The translations under genes and the position numbers were made by a program. Below the pieces are notes generated by a model, which was not told the DNA's origin, did no database searches, and worked only from the letters and a program-made list of their open reading frames with translations. A DNA stretch of 64,000 bases from G965207335 sp965207335 (GTDB lineage Bacteria; Pseudomonadota; Gammaproteobacteria; PS1; Pseudothioglobaceae), in the NCBI GenBank assembly GCA_965207335.1, contig OZ242267.1, forward strand, positions 372,001-436,000, read 5' to 3'. Positions 43,454-52,826 of this stretch are shown here, in pieces; position 1 is the first letter of the stretch, and each line of letters opens with the position of its first letter.

Positions 43454-45112
43454 ATGTCGGTTAAAGAAATTAAATTTGGTTTAGAGGCTAGAACTAGAAT
43501 GGTTAATGGGATTAATACTCTAACAGATGCTGTAAGAGTAACTCTAGGGCCAAAGGGTAGAAATGTTATTATAGAAAAATCTTTTGGTGCACCAATTATT
43601 ACCAAAGATGGAGTGACAGTAGCTCGTGAAATTGAATTAGAAAATAAATTTGAAAATATGGGTGCACAGATGATAAAAGAAGTTGCCTCAAAAACTAATG
43701 ATGTTGCAGGAGATGGCACAACAACTGCGACTATTTTGGCACAAGCTATAGTACAAAATGGTATTAAAGCCATAGCATCTGGTATGAATCCAATGGATTT
43801 AAAACGCGGCATAGATAAAGCTAGCGAAGTAATAGTTAGAAAATTAAAAGAGCTGTCACAAGAATGCACTACTAGCAAAGATATTGCTCAAGTTGGAACT
43901 ATTTCTGCTAATTCTGATAAAACTATTGGTGATATTATAGCAGCTGCTATGGAAAAAGTAGGCAAACAAGGTGTTATTACTGTTGAAGAAGGTTCTGGTT
44001 TTGAAGATGAATTAGAAGTAGTAGAAGGTATGGAATTTGATAGAGGTTATATTTCCCCTTATTTTATTAATAATCAAGAGGCAATGACTGCTAATTTAGA
44101 TGATGTTTATATTTTATTGTTTGATGCCAAAATATCTAACATTCGTGATTTATTACCAGCACTAGAAGCCATTAATAAAGAAGGCAAACCATTGTTAATT
44201 ATTGCCGAAGACATAGACGGTGAAGCACTGGCTACCTTAGTAGTAAATAACATGCGCGGAACCTTAAAAGTAGCCGCTGTAAAAGCCCCTGGTTTTGGCG
44301 ATAGAAGAAAAGAAGTTTTAAAAGATATTGCAATTCTAACAGGTGGTACAGTAATATCTGAGGAAGTTGGTTTAACCTTAGAATCAATTACTATTGAGCA
44401 ATTAGGGACAGCTAAAAGAGTAGAAATTAGTAAAGAAACTTCTACTATAGTTAATGGCAACGGCAATAAAAATGACATTAATGAACGAATTGAGCAAATA
44501 AAAAATCAAATTGAAGCAAATACCTCAGAATACGACAAAGAAAAATTGCAAGAAAGACTGGCAAAATTATCAGGTGGAGTTGGCATCATTAAAGTAGGTG
44601 CTGCAACTGAGATTGAAATGAAAGAGAAAAAAGACCGTATTAATGATGCTTTACATTCAACCCGTGCTGCTGTTGAAGAGGGTGTTGTCCCAGGTGGTGG
44701 TGTTGCTTTAATAAATACCATACAAGCCTTAGATAATATCAAAACTGATAATGCCGACCAAGATGTTGGCGTTGATATTATGCGTAAAGCTATAGAAGCA
44801 CCACTAAGACAAATAGTGGAAAATGGTGGCGGTGATTCTTCTGTTGTTATCAATGAGATTAAAATACAAATTAAAAACGGTAAGGTTAACTATGGTTATA
44901 ATGCTAGCACTGATGTTTATGGAGATATGTTAGAAATGGGTATTTTAGACCCGACAAAAGTAACTCATCATGCTTTAAAAAATGCAGCCAGCATCTCAGG
45001 CTTAATGTTAACAACAGAGGCTATGATAGCTGATGTACCACAAGATGCACCAATGCCAGGCGGTGGTGCACCAGATATGGGTGGTATGGGTGGTATGGGT
45101 GGTATGATGTAG
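43454..45112 (+). CDS. groEL: Chaperonin GroEL
   Basis: This 552-residue 60-kDa chaperonin begins VKEIKFGLEARTRMVNG, with ATP-site motifs TLGPKGRNVIIE and KDGVTVAREIELE, and NDVAGDGTTTATILAQ with the catalytic Asp. The C-terminal tail GGMGGMGGMM is the usual Gly-Met repeat inside the cavity. It ends the gmk-rpoH-groES-groEL run and is followed by a strong terminator. Confidence 0.98.
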   Translation: MSVKEIKFGLEARTRMVNGINTLTDAVRVTLGPKGRNVIIEKSFGAPIITKDGVTVAREIELENKFENMGAQMIKEVASKTNDVAGDGTTTATILAQAIVQNGIKAIASGMNPMDLKRGIDKASEVIVRKLKELSQECTTSKDIAQVGTISANSDKTIGDIIAAAMEKVGKQGVITVEEGSGFEDELEVVEGMEFDRGYISPYFINNQEAMTANLDDVYILLFDAKISNIRDLLPALEAINKEGKPLLIIAEDIDGEALATLVVNNMRGTLKVAAVKAPGFGDRRKEVLKDIAILTGGTVISEEVGLTLESITIEQLGTAKRVEISKETSTIVNGNGNKNDINERIEQIKNQIEANTSEYDKEKLQERLAKLSGGVGIIKVGAATEIEMKEKKDRINDALHSTRAAVEEGVVPGGGVALINTIQALDNIKTDNADQDVGVDIMRKAIEAPLRQIVENGGGDSSVVINEIKIQIKNGKVNYGYNASTDVYGDMLEMGILDPTKVTHHALKNAASISGLMLTTEAMIADVPQDAPMPGGGAPDMGGMGGMGGMM

Positions 45113-45142
45113 CACTTATATAAAAACAAAGTAGTAGCAACA

Positions 45143-45180
45143 TATAAAGCCCGTCATACATAAAGATGGGCTTTATTATT
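45143..45180 (+). terminator. Rho-independent terminator after groEL
   Basis: ATAAAGCCCGTC pairs with GATGGGCTTTAT (one G-T pair) around a loop of about eight bases, followed by TTATT. It lies about 30 bases past the groEL stop and is the clearest terminator in the window. The T-rich complement may also serve the convergent esterase gene. Confidence 0.85.
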
Positions 45181-45218
45181 ATGTAATAAAACCAAATGCA
45201 GTAATATTAAAGATTTTA

Positions 45219-45830
45219 TTAAGGTAGTATGTTAATATGCTTAGCTATGCCCTCTGCAAGTTTATTATAGCCCTTAGCATTTAAATGAATAATATCGCTT
45301 TTTAAACTGTTATTTGATAACAAACTTGCTAGTAAACCATCAATATATAATATATTATGCTTATTGGCTAATTTTTTATAAATAGCTGCATCTTTTAACA
45401 ACACAGATTTTTTAGGCACACCAATTAAGATAATTTTTATATTATTACTTAATAATTTAGTAATTATTTTATCTAAATTATTATATATTTCCTCTAATCT
45501 TAGCCCTCTTAAAATATCATTACCGCCGTGCATTATAATAACTAAGTTAGGATTATTTTGCCTAATTACTAAATCTATTCTATTTAAGGCCAAGCTCGTA
45601 ACTTCACCGGGAACACCCCCGTTAATTACTGCTATACCTAGTATTTTAGCTAATACACTGGGATAACTTTTACTTTTATTTGCACCAGTACCATAGGTTA
45701 AACTATCTCCAAAGCTAACTATTATTGCATTTTTGCTTATTGTTATTTTATCGTTGTCAAAAAAACAACCAGTAAGCAAAATACTAACTATAAATATAAT
45801 TTTAAACTTAAAAAAAATATTATTAACCAT
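45219..45830 (-). CDS. SGNH-family esterase/lysophospholipase (TesA-like), probable lipoprotein
   Basis: This ~203-residue hydrolase has the block I motif IVSFGDSLTYGTGA (catalytic Ser), NGGVPGEVT (Gly block), HGGNDILRGL (Asn block) and DIIHLNAKGYNKLAEG (Asp-His pair). The N-terminus starting MVNNIFFKFKIIFIV contains LLTGC, a likely lipobox, unlike soluble periplasmic TesA. The frame opens 48 bases earlier, with another ATG at 45857. Substrates are probably acyl esters. Confidence 0.85.
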   Translation of the reverse strand: MVNNIFFKFKIIFIVSILLTGCFFDNDKITISKNAIIVSFGDSLTYGTGANKSKSYPSVLAKILGIAVINGGVPGEVTSLALNRIDLVIRQNNPNLVIIMHGGNDILRGLRLEEIYNNLDKIITKLLSNNIKIILIGVPKKSVLLKDAAIYKKLANKHNILYIDGLLASLLSNNSLKSDIIHLNAKGYNKLAEGIAKHINILP

Positions 45831-46014
45831 AGTAAAAAATTTAATTTTGTTAATCATTAAACTTAAATACAACAACATAAATATTGTATGTACATTAACT
45901 GCTTTCTAGGTATATTTTTTGCTTAGGATTAAGTTATTTATTTTACTCATTAACTTAATATTTTATTACTTCAAAGTCCTAGTCACTTAATATAATAGTC
46001 TTTTGCCTACTATG

Positions 46015-48531
46015 TCACAATACCTTTAATAATTGCTGTTTTAATAATTTTGTTAATTTAGTATCTAAGGTATTATTATTAATATCAACTACAAAAAATA
46101 TATCTTCTACCCTCTCTGAAAAAGTAGCAACCCTAGCATCAATTAATAATATGTCTAATTTACATAAAATATTAGCTATAACCGATAATATACCCGCCCT
46201 ATTGATGCTGGTAATTTCTAAAACCGTATATTTCTTATTGTGATGAACGCTTGTTTTAATAGTAGTATCTAAACTAAAATGCTTGTGATTTTTTTGTTTG
46301 TCACTAATTACCACATTATCTAAATTAGGTTTATTATCAATTTGTTGCAATAATTGCTGTTTAACATTTTCTAAATCTAGCACCTTATCATTGTTAATAG
46401 TAAAAGAATTAAAGGTTTTTTTAGAATTACTAGTAACAATTTTTGCTGAAACAACATCTAAATTTAATCTTTCTAAAACAATAATCATTTGAAAAAACAC
46501 ACATTTTTTATCATCAGTATGGATAAAAATATCAACTTTATTTTTATTATCTATAAAAAAATTAACAATAGTTTTATCGTGATTATTGTGAATTAATTTA
46601 TAATGATAAATCATCTCATCCGTGGAATGACGAATAAAATAATCTTCTGGTAAAGTTTGTAAAACATTTAATATATTTTCTGTATCAAATCCAATATTTT
46701 GTAAACTTATCAAAACATTAGCTTTAATTTTAGTTATTAATTCATTTGTGGTATTAAAATTAGCCAAACCCTGTTCTAGTATTTTTTTAGTGTTATCGTA
46801 TAATTGACTAAGTAGTGATGCTCGCCATTCATTCCATAATTCTTTATCGGTAGCCCTAATATCAGCTACTGTTAGTAAATACAAATAATTTAAACGCTCT
46901 ACTGTTGCTATAATTTCGGCAAATTTTTCAAGAACCTCAAAATCACTAATATTTTGTTTTTGTGCTGTGTCTGACATCAATAAATGCTGTTTTACAAGCC
47001 AAGATACTAATTGTCTGTCATAATCTGCCAAACCCATAGTTTTACAAAAATTATCAGCATCTAATGCACCTAGTTCTGAATGATTACCGCCTCTACCTTT
47101 GGCTACATCATGGAATAACCCTGCTAAAACAAGTAATTCAGGTTTGGCTATATCTTTGGTAATATTATGGCATAGTAAAAATTCTTTTTTGTGCTCTTCT
47201 AAGAAAAATCTTCTTAAATTACGCACTACAAATAAAGTATGTTTATCTACGGTAAACTTATGAAACAAATTATATTGCATTAAACCTTCAATTTTACCAA
47301 AAACAGGTATATAAACCCCAAGAAAGCCATATTTACTCATTAAATTTAGTGCATAATTAACACCTTGTTTAGAACGCAAAATAGTCATAAACATTTTGGC
47401 ATTATCTTTGTTATTGCGAAAATCATCGTCTATTAAATGCAAGTTAGTTTGAATATCTCGTAATAAATATGCATCTATACCTTTGATATAATTATTTGCT
47501 GATACCAATAAAAATACTTCTAATAATGCATAACTATGTTTTTGAAATAAGTTATCAATATTGCTTTTTAGGTAGCCTTCTCTAATAACAAATCTTGAGT
47601 TTAAAGTTTGGGTATGTAAAATATCTCGTTTTAAAAGTTGTAATAAAATATCACTTATTCTATCTATATTTTGTATGGTTTTATAAAAGTTATGCATTAA
47701 TTGCTCAATAGCCAATTTATCAGTATCAACATAACCTAATAAATCTGCTAATTTTTTTTGCACCTCAAAACTAATTCTGTCGTAACGCCTATTTTTAATT
47801 ATATGCAAAGCAAAACGCAAGTTCCATAAAAATTTTTGCCCATCTTGTAAGATATTAAACTCATCATTAGTCAAAAAATTAGTGCTTAATAATACACTTA
47901 AACTATTAGTATCAAAACAGTATTTTGTTATCCAAAGAATATTTTGAATATCTCTTAATCCGCCCTGACATTCTTTTAAATTAGGCTCTAAGCCGTATTC
48001 TGCTTTTTTGTAATATTTATGTCTTAGTTGTAATTCTTTTTGTTTAGCAACAAAAAAAGATTGTGCATTCCAAACACTATTTTTTAAAATATTATCAATA
48101 TTATTAAATAATTTTTTATCGCCAAATAAATATCTAGCTTCTAGCATATTAGTAGCAATAACAATATCAGTAACATACTCTTTAATATCATTTATATCAC
48201 GGACACTAGAGCCTACTTCTAAACCTATATCCCATAAAAAACTTAAAAAACTAGCAATTTTATCTTGCTGTTTATCATGGCTATCCTTGGGTATTAAAAT
48301 CAATAAGTCAATATCAGAATAAAGGCATAATTCCTCTCTACCATAGCCACCTACTGCTACTAAACAAGTATCATCATCAATAGCAAATTCTTTAAAAGCC
48401 TTAACAATAGTGTTATCAATAACCGAGCTTCTTTTAAGCATTAAGTCATAAACACTAACGCCTTTTACAAAATCTTTTGATAAGCTATCTTGTAAGTTTT
48501 TATATGTTTGTTTGTATTCTGTTAGTAACAT
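46015..48531 (-). CDS. glnD: Bifunctional PII uridylyltransferase/uridylyl-removing enzyme GlnD
   Basis: This 838-residue nitrogen sensor modifies PII proteins according to glutamine. The nucleotidyltransferase site is VGGYGREELCLYSDIDLLIL (G-G-x-D-x-D pattern). The HD domain has LFHDVAKGRGGNHSELGALD. Two ACT domains follow, the second around YTVLEITSINRAGILSVIAN. E. coli GlnD is 890 residues, so this is slightly short but complete. No glnB/glnK lies nearby. Confidence 0.94.
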   Translation of the reverse strand: MLLTEYKQTYKNLQDSLSKDFVKGVSVYDLMLKRSSVIDNTIVKAFKEFAIDDDTCLVAVGGYGREELCLYSDIDLLILIPKDSHDKQQDKIASFLSFLWDIGLEVGSSVRDINDIKEYVTDIVIATNMLEARYLFGDKKLFNNIDNILKNSVWNAQSFFVAKQKELQLRHKYYKKAEYGLEPNLKECQGGLRDIQNILWITKYCFDTNSLSVLLSTNFLTNDEFNILQDGQKFLWNLRFALHIIKNRRYDRISFEVQKKLADLLGYVDTDKLAIEQLMHNFYKTIQNIDRISDILLQLLKRDILHTQTLNSRFVIREGYLKSNIDNLFQKHSYALLEVFLLVSANNYIKGIDAYLLRDIQTNLHLIDDDFRNNKDNAKMFMTILRSKQGVNYALNLMSKYGFLGVYIPVFGKIEGLMQYNLFHKFTVDKHTLFVVRNLRRFFLEEHKKEFLLCHNITKDIAKPELLVLAGLFHDVAKGRGGNHSELGALDADNFCKTMGLADYDRQLVSWLVKQHLLMSDTAQKQNISDFEVLEKFAEIIATVERLNYLYLLTVADIRATDKELWNEWRASLLSQLYDNTKKILEQGLANFNTTNELITKIKANVLISLQNIGFDTENILNVLQTLPEDYFIRHSTDEMIYHYKLIHNNHDKTIVNFFIDNKNKVDIFIHTDDKKCVFFQMIIVLERLNLDVVSAKIVTSNSKKTFNSFTINNDKVLDLENVKQQLLQQIDNKPNLDNVVISDKQKNHKHFSLDTTIKTSVHHNKKYTVLEITSINRAGILSVIANILCKLDILLIDARVATFSERVEDIFFVVDINNNTLDTKLTKLLKQQLLKVL

Positions 48532-48630
48532 TTTTTAAAAAATAATAATATGTAATTGTAGATTATAGATTAATAATTAATAAAAACATCTAATAGTAAC
48601 AAAAATTATCGTATAATTTGTTATCTCAAA

Positions 48631-48722
48631 GGAGAGATGGCCGAGCGGCTGAAGGCGCTCCCCTGCTAAGGGAGTATGGGCTTTATCTCCCATCGAGGGT
48701 TCGAATCCCTCTCTCTCCGCCA
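48631..48722 (+). tRNA. tRNA-Ser (anticodon GCT)
   Basis: The acceptor arms GGAGAGA and TCTCTCC pair exactly, with discriminator G and an encoded CCA. The D-arm region is TGGCCGAGCGGCTGAAGGCG. The anticodon stem-loop is CTCCCCTGCTAAGGGAG with anticodon GCT (reads AGC/AGU). A long variable arm (TATGGGCTTTATCTCCCAT) and T-arm GAGGGTTCGAATCCCTC complete a class II serine tRNA. Confidence 0.97.
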
Positions 48723-49184
48723 CTAATATATTATACAGTTTAAATTTTTAATCTGAATAACTCCTCTCTATACAGGATATAGTAGTTAAAACTTTATTTA
48801 TATCACCAACAACACCAGATGTATGTATCAAAAATGTTTTTTAGGGTGTTTTGCATTTTCCTATCCTGAGAATACAATACTTAAAATTACTATTTTATGG
48901 AGTATATTACTAATATTATGAACCTACAGGCTTTCTTTTCTCTTTCTTTTTTCTTACCCATTATAACAATCATACCTTGAATGTATATCCGTTGTTTTGC
49001 TACTTGCTTATCAGCTAATAACAAAGTTAATGATTTGTAAATATCTAGCTTATAAATTTCAATGCCAACATTTAGTTTATCTATCATATTATTGAGTAAA
49101 GTAAATTAATAGTTGATGTTTGATTATTCTACAAAACATCACTAATTAAAGCCCGTACTGTTTGTAGATTAAGTGCTATACTTG
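48723..49184. other. Degraded non-coding region after tRNA-Ser
   Basis: There is no convincing gene. A minus-strand frame at 48890-49087 (65 codons, starting MIDKLNVGIEIYKLDIYKSL) matches nothing I know and ends in a lysine-rich tail. A second minus-strand fragment near 48750-48820 could read SGVVGDINKVLTTIS. Both may be relics of genes belonging to the decayed sulfonate locus to the right. Confidence 0.25.
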
Positions 49185-49540
49185 TCATAAATTTTCTAAT
49201 TTAATACTAATTTTTTCAGCAATTAAAAAGCTAACTCTAATATTTGACTCTAGGGTTACTTCAGCAATGTGTGGTGTAAGCAAAATATTAGGTATATCAG
49301 CAAACATTATTCCTGTTTGTGCATCAATTGGCTCTTGTTAAAAAACATCTAGAACTATGCCGTTAATTTTTTAGATTTAAGTACTTTAATTAAGGCAAAC
49401 TTTCGCGAGCAGTATTAATTAAAATAGCCCATATTTTCATTATTTTAATGCTAGAATAGCTGATTAAATGCCGTATATTATCAGTTAGTAGAACATGTAA
49501 ACTAATAATATCATCCACCTTCAGCAAATCATTTAAGAAT
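49185..49540 (-). pseudogene. D-2-hydroxyacid dehydrogenase remnant (SlcC-like)
   Basis: Minus-strand fragments match the C-terminal half of a phosphoglycerate-dehydrogenase-type enzyme: LLKVDDIISLHVLLTDNIRH, then ILINTARESLP and a stop; after a short broken stretch, GIVLDVF, a stop, then PNILLTPHIAEVTLESNIRV and FLIAEKI to the final stop. The NTAR and TPHIAEVT motifs are diagnostic of the family. Several stops and the missing N-terminus make it non-functional. (S)-sulfolactate dehydrogenase SlcC belongs to this family, which fits the neighbours. Confidence 0.7.
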
Positions 49541-49668
49541 TTGTAACTGATTTAGTAATAAAGAGTAATGTTTTTTTATTTCTTGCTCAAAAATTATTAC
49601 TTTTGTATAAATATTTACAATTAATAATTATTAAAAATAGATTTTTTAAGATATAAAACAACTAAGTA

Positions 49669-50667
49669 TCAAACTTCTAAAACTACTTTAGGTGCGGCAC
49701 ATTCGCCTTTTAAAATCTTTGCAAACATTTTATTACCATCAAATAATGGTTTTTTATCAATCCAATCTAAGTTGCCTAACGAACCATTATTTAATTTATT
49801 AATAATTGCTATAAAATCAGATTTAGTATAAGTATAACATCCAATAAAACTAATTTCTTGTAATGTTATTTTCCTAATATCTAAATCTCCTTTGCTATCA
49901 GCTAACCCAATATGTACTACTGTAGCACCTGATTTAGCATATTTAATGCTAGCATCTCTTGTATACATATTACCAACAGCATCAAATACTAAATCATAGC
50001 TATTATCATTAATTGTGTTAGATGATGGGTCTAAAACATTACATTTAGTATATTGTTTTACAGTTTTTATTCTTAAACTATTTATCTCATGCAAATCTAC
50101 TTTAGAACCTTTATCTAGTAAAATAAGAGCTGTTAGTAGTCCTACCGAACCAGCACCAATAACTAACACTTTTAACTCACTAATCGGCCTAGAAATGTTA
50201 TTTTCAGATAGTAATACAGCATGTAAAGCAGTAGCTCCAGGTTCACTTAATACCGCTTTTTCAAAACTCATATCATCAGGGATTGGTACTAAATTTTTTT
50301 CTGAGATGGTAATAAATTGTGCAAAAGCACCTGGCTTATACATTCCTATTATATCTCTTTTATGACACAAGTTATGTTTGCCACTAAGGCAATTAACACA
50401 AATATCACAAGTAACAAGTGGATTTATAACAACTCTTTGTCCAATATTTTTTCCTTTTACAACTACCCCAACTACCTCATGGCCTAAAATAAGTGGAGGA
50501 ACTCTTCTTTCATCATGACCAAGATAAGCATGCATATCAGAACCACAAATGCCAGCCAAACTAACTTTAACTAAGGCTTCGCCTTCTTGTATTTCTGGCA
50601 CAAGTTCATTACGATATGTCATTTCTTCATTAGCAGTATATACCAATGCTTTCATATTTTTACTCAT
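49669..50667 (-). CDS. Zinc-dependent alcohol/polyol dehydrogenase
   Basis: This 332-residue medium-chain dehydrogenase has catalytic zinc ligands in GICGSDMHAY and LILGHEVVG, four structural-zinc cysteines in CDICVNCLSGKHNLC, and the Rossmann motif VIGAGSVGLLTALI. It looks intact. Its ATG overlaps the stop of the short-chain dehydrogenase (ATGA). Given the suyAB and hpsN remnants upstream, it may be one of the two dihydroxypropanesulfonate dehydrogenases (HpsO/HpsP type), but family alone would also fit other polyols. Confidence 0.82.
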   Translation of the reverse strand: MSKNMKALVYTANEEMTYRNELVPEIQEGEALVKVSLAGICGSDMHAYLGHDERRVPPLILGHEVVGVVVKGKNIGQRVVINPLVTCDICVNCLSGKHNLCHKRDIIGMYKPGAFAQFITISEKNLVPIPDDMSFEKAVLSEPGATALHAVLLSENNISRPISELKVLVIGAGSVGLLTALILLDKGSKVDLHEINSLRIKTVKQYTKCNVLDPSSNTINDNSYDLVFDAVGNMYTRDASIKYAKSGATVVHIGLADSKGDLDIRKITLQEISFIGCYTYTKSDFIAIINKLNNGSLGNLDWIDKKPLFDGNKMFAKILKGECAAPKVVLEV

Positions 50668-51437
50668 TTTGCGGTATAACCTCCATCTAAACTAATAGTT
50701 TGTCCTGTTATATAATTTGAGGCCTTAGAAGCCAAAAATATGGTTAATCCATCTAAATCTTCTAATTCTCCATTTCTTCCTATTGCTGTCATATCAGCAT
50801 TGTATTTTACAAGCTTAGGATTTTGGTACATTTTTTCTGTAAGAGGTGTGCGAATAAATCCAGGAGCAATAGCATTAACCATAATTCCGTCACCTGACCA
50901 TGCTTGTGCCATAGCACGAGTTAATTGAACAACACCTCCTTTGGATGCACCATAAGATATGGAATTAGCAAATGCACGATACGACTGTAAAGATGCAACA
51001 TTAATTATTTTACCCTTACCTTTTTTAAGCATTCCAGGAACACAAGCTCTAGCAAGGAAAAAAGGCGTTGCTAAATTAAGATTAATAGTAGTATCCCAAC
51101 TTTCTAAACTAATTTGTTCATATGGCTCGCGTAAATTAACTCCTGCAGCATTAATTAGAATAGTTAGAGTACCAAAAAACTTAGTTGCTTTATAAACAAC
51201 ATCAATAAGGTTTTCTCTATCTAATAAATCAGCTACAATATAGTTAACATTAGCATCATTTTTAATACTGTTGATTTTATCAGCAGTATTTATAAGACCT
51301 TGTTCTTTTCTACCAACTAATACAACACTAGCTCCAGCATGTACCAAAACTTCTGCCATTCTTTTACCAATACCAGAGCTAGCACCTGTGCAAAGTGCAA
51401 CCTCACCTGTTAAGCTAAAAAGTTTATTCACAACCAT
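50664..51437 (-). CDS. Short-chain dehydrogenase/reductase
   Basis: This 257-residue SDR has the NAD(P) motif CTGASSGIGKRMAE, the NAAG segment INAAGVN, the catalytic Ser (NVASLQSYRA) and YGASKGG (Tyr-Lys), and ends ITGQTISLDGGYTAK. It resembles gluconate 5-dehydrogenase-type enzymes and appears intact. A GTG three codons after the first ATG is an alternative start. The start overlaps the truncated hpsN end, so a deletion seems to have joined them. Likely a sulfopropanediol-pathway enzyme by context (inference). Confidence 0.82.
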   Translation of the reverse strand: MVVNKLFSLTGEVALCTGASSGIGKRMAEVLVHAGASVVLVGRKEQGLINTADKINSIKNDANVNYIVADLLDRENLIDVVYKATKFFGTLTILINAAGVNLREPYEQISLESWDTTINLNLATPFFLARACVPGMLKKGKGKIINVASLQSYRAFANSISYGASKGGVVQLTRAMAQAWSGDGIMVNAIAPGFIRTPLTEKMYQNPKLVKYNADMTAIGRNGELEDLDGLTIFLASKASNYITGQTISLDGGYTAK

Positions 51438-51622
51438 ATTTTAATTTCTTCTGTTGTAACAACTATATTACCAGTGTATTTGTCTAAATTTTCAGCATAT
51501 TCTTTAGCTTTTTCTTCACTGCCTTTTTCTATATCATTCAACATAGTGGATACTATCTTATGCATATTATCTTCATCTGTGGTAGCTGTTTTTTTAGCTT
51601 TCTTTAAATACTTTATACCCAT
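51428..51622 (-). pseudogene. N-terminal fragment of a histidinol-dehydrogenase-like enzyme (HpsN-like)
   Basis: This 64-residue frame starts MGIKYLKKAKKTATTDEDNM with an AGGAGA ribosome site and continues MLNDIEKGSEEKAKEYAENL, then DKYTGNIVVTTEEI. That is the beginning of HisD-fold enzymes, most like sulfopropanediol 3-dehydrogenase HpsN as I remember it. The family is ~430 residues, so about 85% of the gene is missing and the frame runs into the SDR start. Confidence 0.65.
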
Positions 51623-51690
51623 GTTGTTATATTCTCCTATATTATTTAAAAAAATTACAAATCAGATGTTTTAAATCAACTAATCATATC

Positions 51691-52328
51691 TTAATACCTG
51701 TCAAACATAAATTCACTGCGTACTTTGTCATTTACACAACGACCAGCAACCAAATGTTTTCCTACTGTCATTTCTGATGTTTCACCAAATAGTAAGGTTG
51801 TTTTATAATCATATATTTTATCAAACGCATTACCAACAGTTGGATTAACTATGCAACTAGATGTAGTATCAGATTCTCCACATTTTGTGGACACCCATAA
51901 TTTACTAAGTGATGCTTTTTCTCAGCCCCTTGACTATATTTTTTAGCAACCTTAGAAGCATTCATGATAGTTTCATGACCACCATATTGTTCTATACCAA
52001 ATCCCATAACAGGCTTGCCTGTTTTTTTAATACCATCAACTATTTTTTTAGTCCAGCCTTCTTCAATACTAATAACCACTACTACTGCTACATTAGGGCT
52101 TAAACCTGTACTTATTAAGGTGCGAAAATATAAATATAAATCAGCACCAAATTGTAATCTACCATAAGGATAAGGTAATGCTATGGTACCCTTAATATTA
52201 TTAGCAACTGCTTCACAAGCGGCATTTGATAAATCATCAACTGGTAAAATAATGCCATGATTACGCACACCAAATCTGCTGTTTTTACGACGATACTCTA
52301 AAAATATTTTACTATTTAAATCCAGCAT
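51691..52328 (-). pseudogene. UxaA-family large subunit, (2R)-sulfolactate sulfo-lyase beta (SuyB)-like, broken
   Basis: The first frame (52328-51849) encodes FLEYRRKNSRFGVRNHGIIL, LPYPYGRLQFGADL and AVVVVISIEEGWTKKIVDGI. It then shifts near 51893. The next frame carries STKCGESDTTSSCIVNPTVG, LLFGETSEMTVGKHLVAGRC and FMFDRY, and stops at 51691. The family is roughly 390 residues; about 220 remain. UxaA-type lyases eliminate water from sugar acids, and the split-gene members remove sulfite from sulfolactate. The adjacent suyA-like gene supports the latter. Confidence 0.72.
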
Positions 52329-52360
52329 ATTATTATCTAAAAAAAATACTTATAAATTAA

Positions 52361-52642
52361 TTACCAATGCTTAGTTTTTATATTATGAACATGTGCATGT
52401 TCGTTAATATCAATATTAGCTACTACTTTGCCAATATCTATACCATATTTAATAACAGTATCATCTTTTTTTAGTGGGTTAATGGCAAGTTTATGTCCAA
52501 TAGGTATATCACTTTTTACAGTTAATTCTACTTCTTTATTTTGTTCCACAATCTAACCTGATATTATACTTACTTTTGTAATGCCTTTTACTACTACAAC
52601 ACCAACGCTGTCTCCTTCATCATGAACTACAAACTCAATCAT
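52361..52642 (-). pseudogene. SAF-domain small subunit, sulfolactate sulfo-lyase alpha (SuyA)-like, with in-frame TAG
   Basis: The 93-residue frame reads MIEFVVHDEGDSVGVVVVKG, then a TAG at codon 30 (bases 52553-52555), then VEQNKEVELTVKSDIPIGHK and NEHAHVHNIKTKHW. The HxHVHN motif and the SDIPIGHK segment belong to the UxaA/SuyA SAF domain. Everything is in one frame apart from the stop, so this looks like a recent nonsense mutation. A shorter frame from 52549 would lack the first third. Confidence 0.72.
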
Positions 52643-52739
52643 TTATTATCTTTATTAAAAAAATAAATTATAAACATCAAATAATAAATTATATCAACTA
52701 GTCTTATATAAGATATTAAATTAATTTTGTATAATGTAT

Positions 52740-52753
52740 TAGGTAAATACCTA
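52740..52753. promoter_or_regulatory. Candidate GntR operator, TAGGTA-AA-TACCTA
   Basis: This is a perfect six-base inverted repeat with a two-base spacer, located in the divergent region between suyA and the GntR gene, 74 bases before the regulator start. TATAAT sequences lie on each side (52730-52735 and 52759-52764). GntR/HutC proteins bind GT-AC type palindromes of this size, so control by the adjacent regulator is likely. Confidence 0.5.
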
Positions 52754-52826
52754 TAGTATATAATCATAACAAACTATTAATAAAAATAAATTATAATATT
52801 ATTATTATTTATTCTGGAGATAAAAC

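Noticed and set aside
43378..43878. Long antisense frames over groEL and other housekeeping genes
   Set aside because: They are shadows of conserved genes in AT-rich DNA with no ribosome sites or recognisable motifs.
48890..49087. 65-codon minus-strand frame as a real gene
   Set aside because: It matches nothing recognised, lies in a decayed region and has no clear ribosome site; listed only as part of a degraded stretch.
52553..52555. TAG recoding (for example pyrrolysine) in the suyA-like gene
   Set aside because: The neighbouring genes of the pathway are broken by frameshifts and deletions as well, so simple decay explains the stop. No recoding genes are seen.
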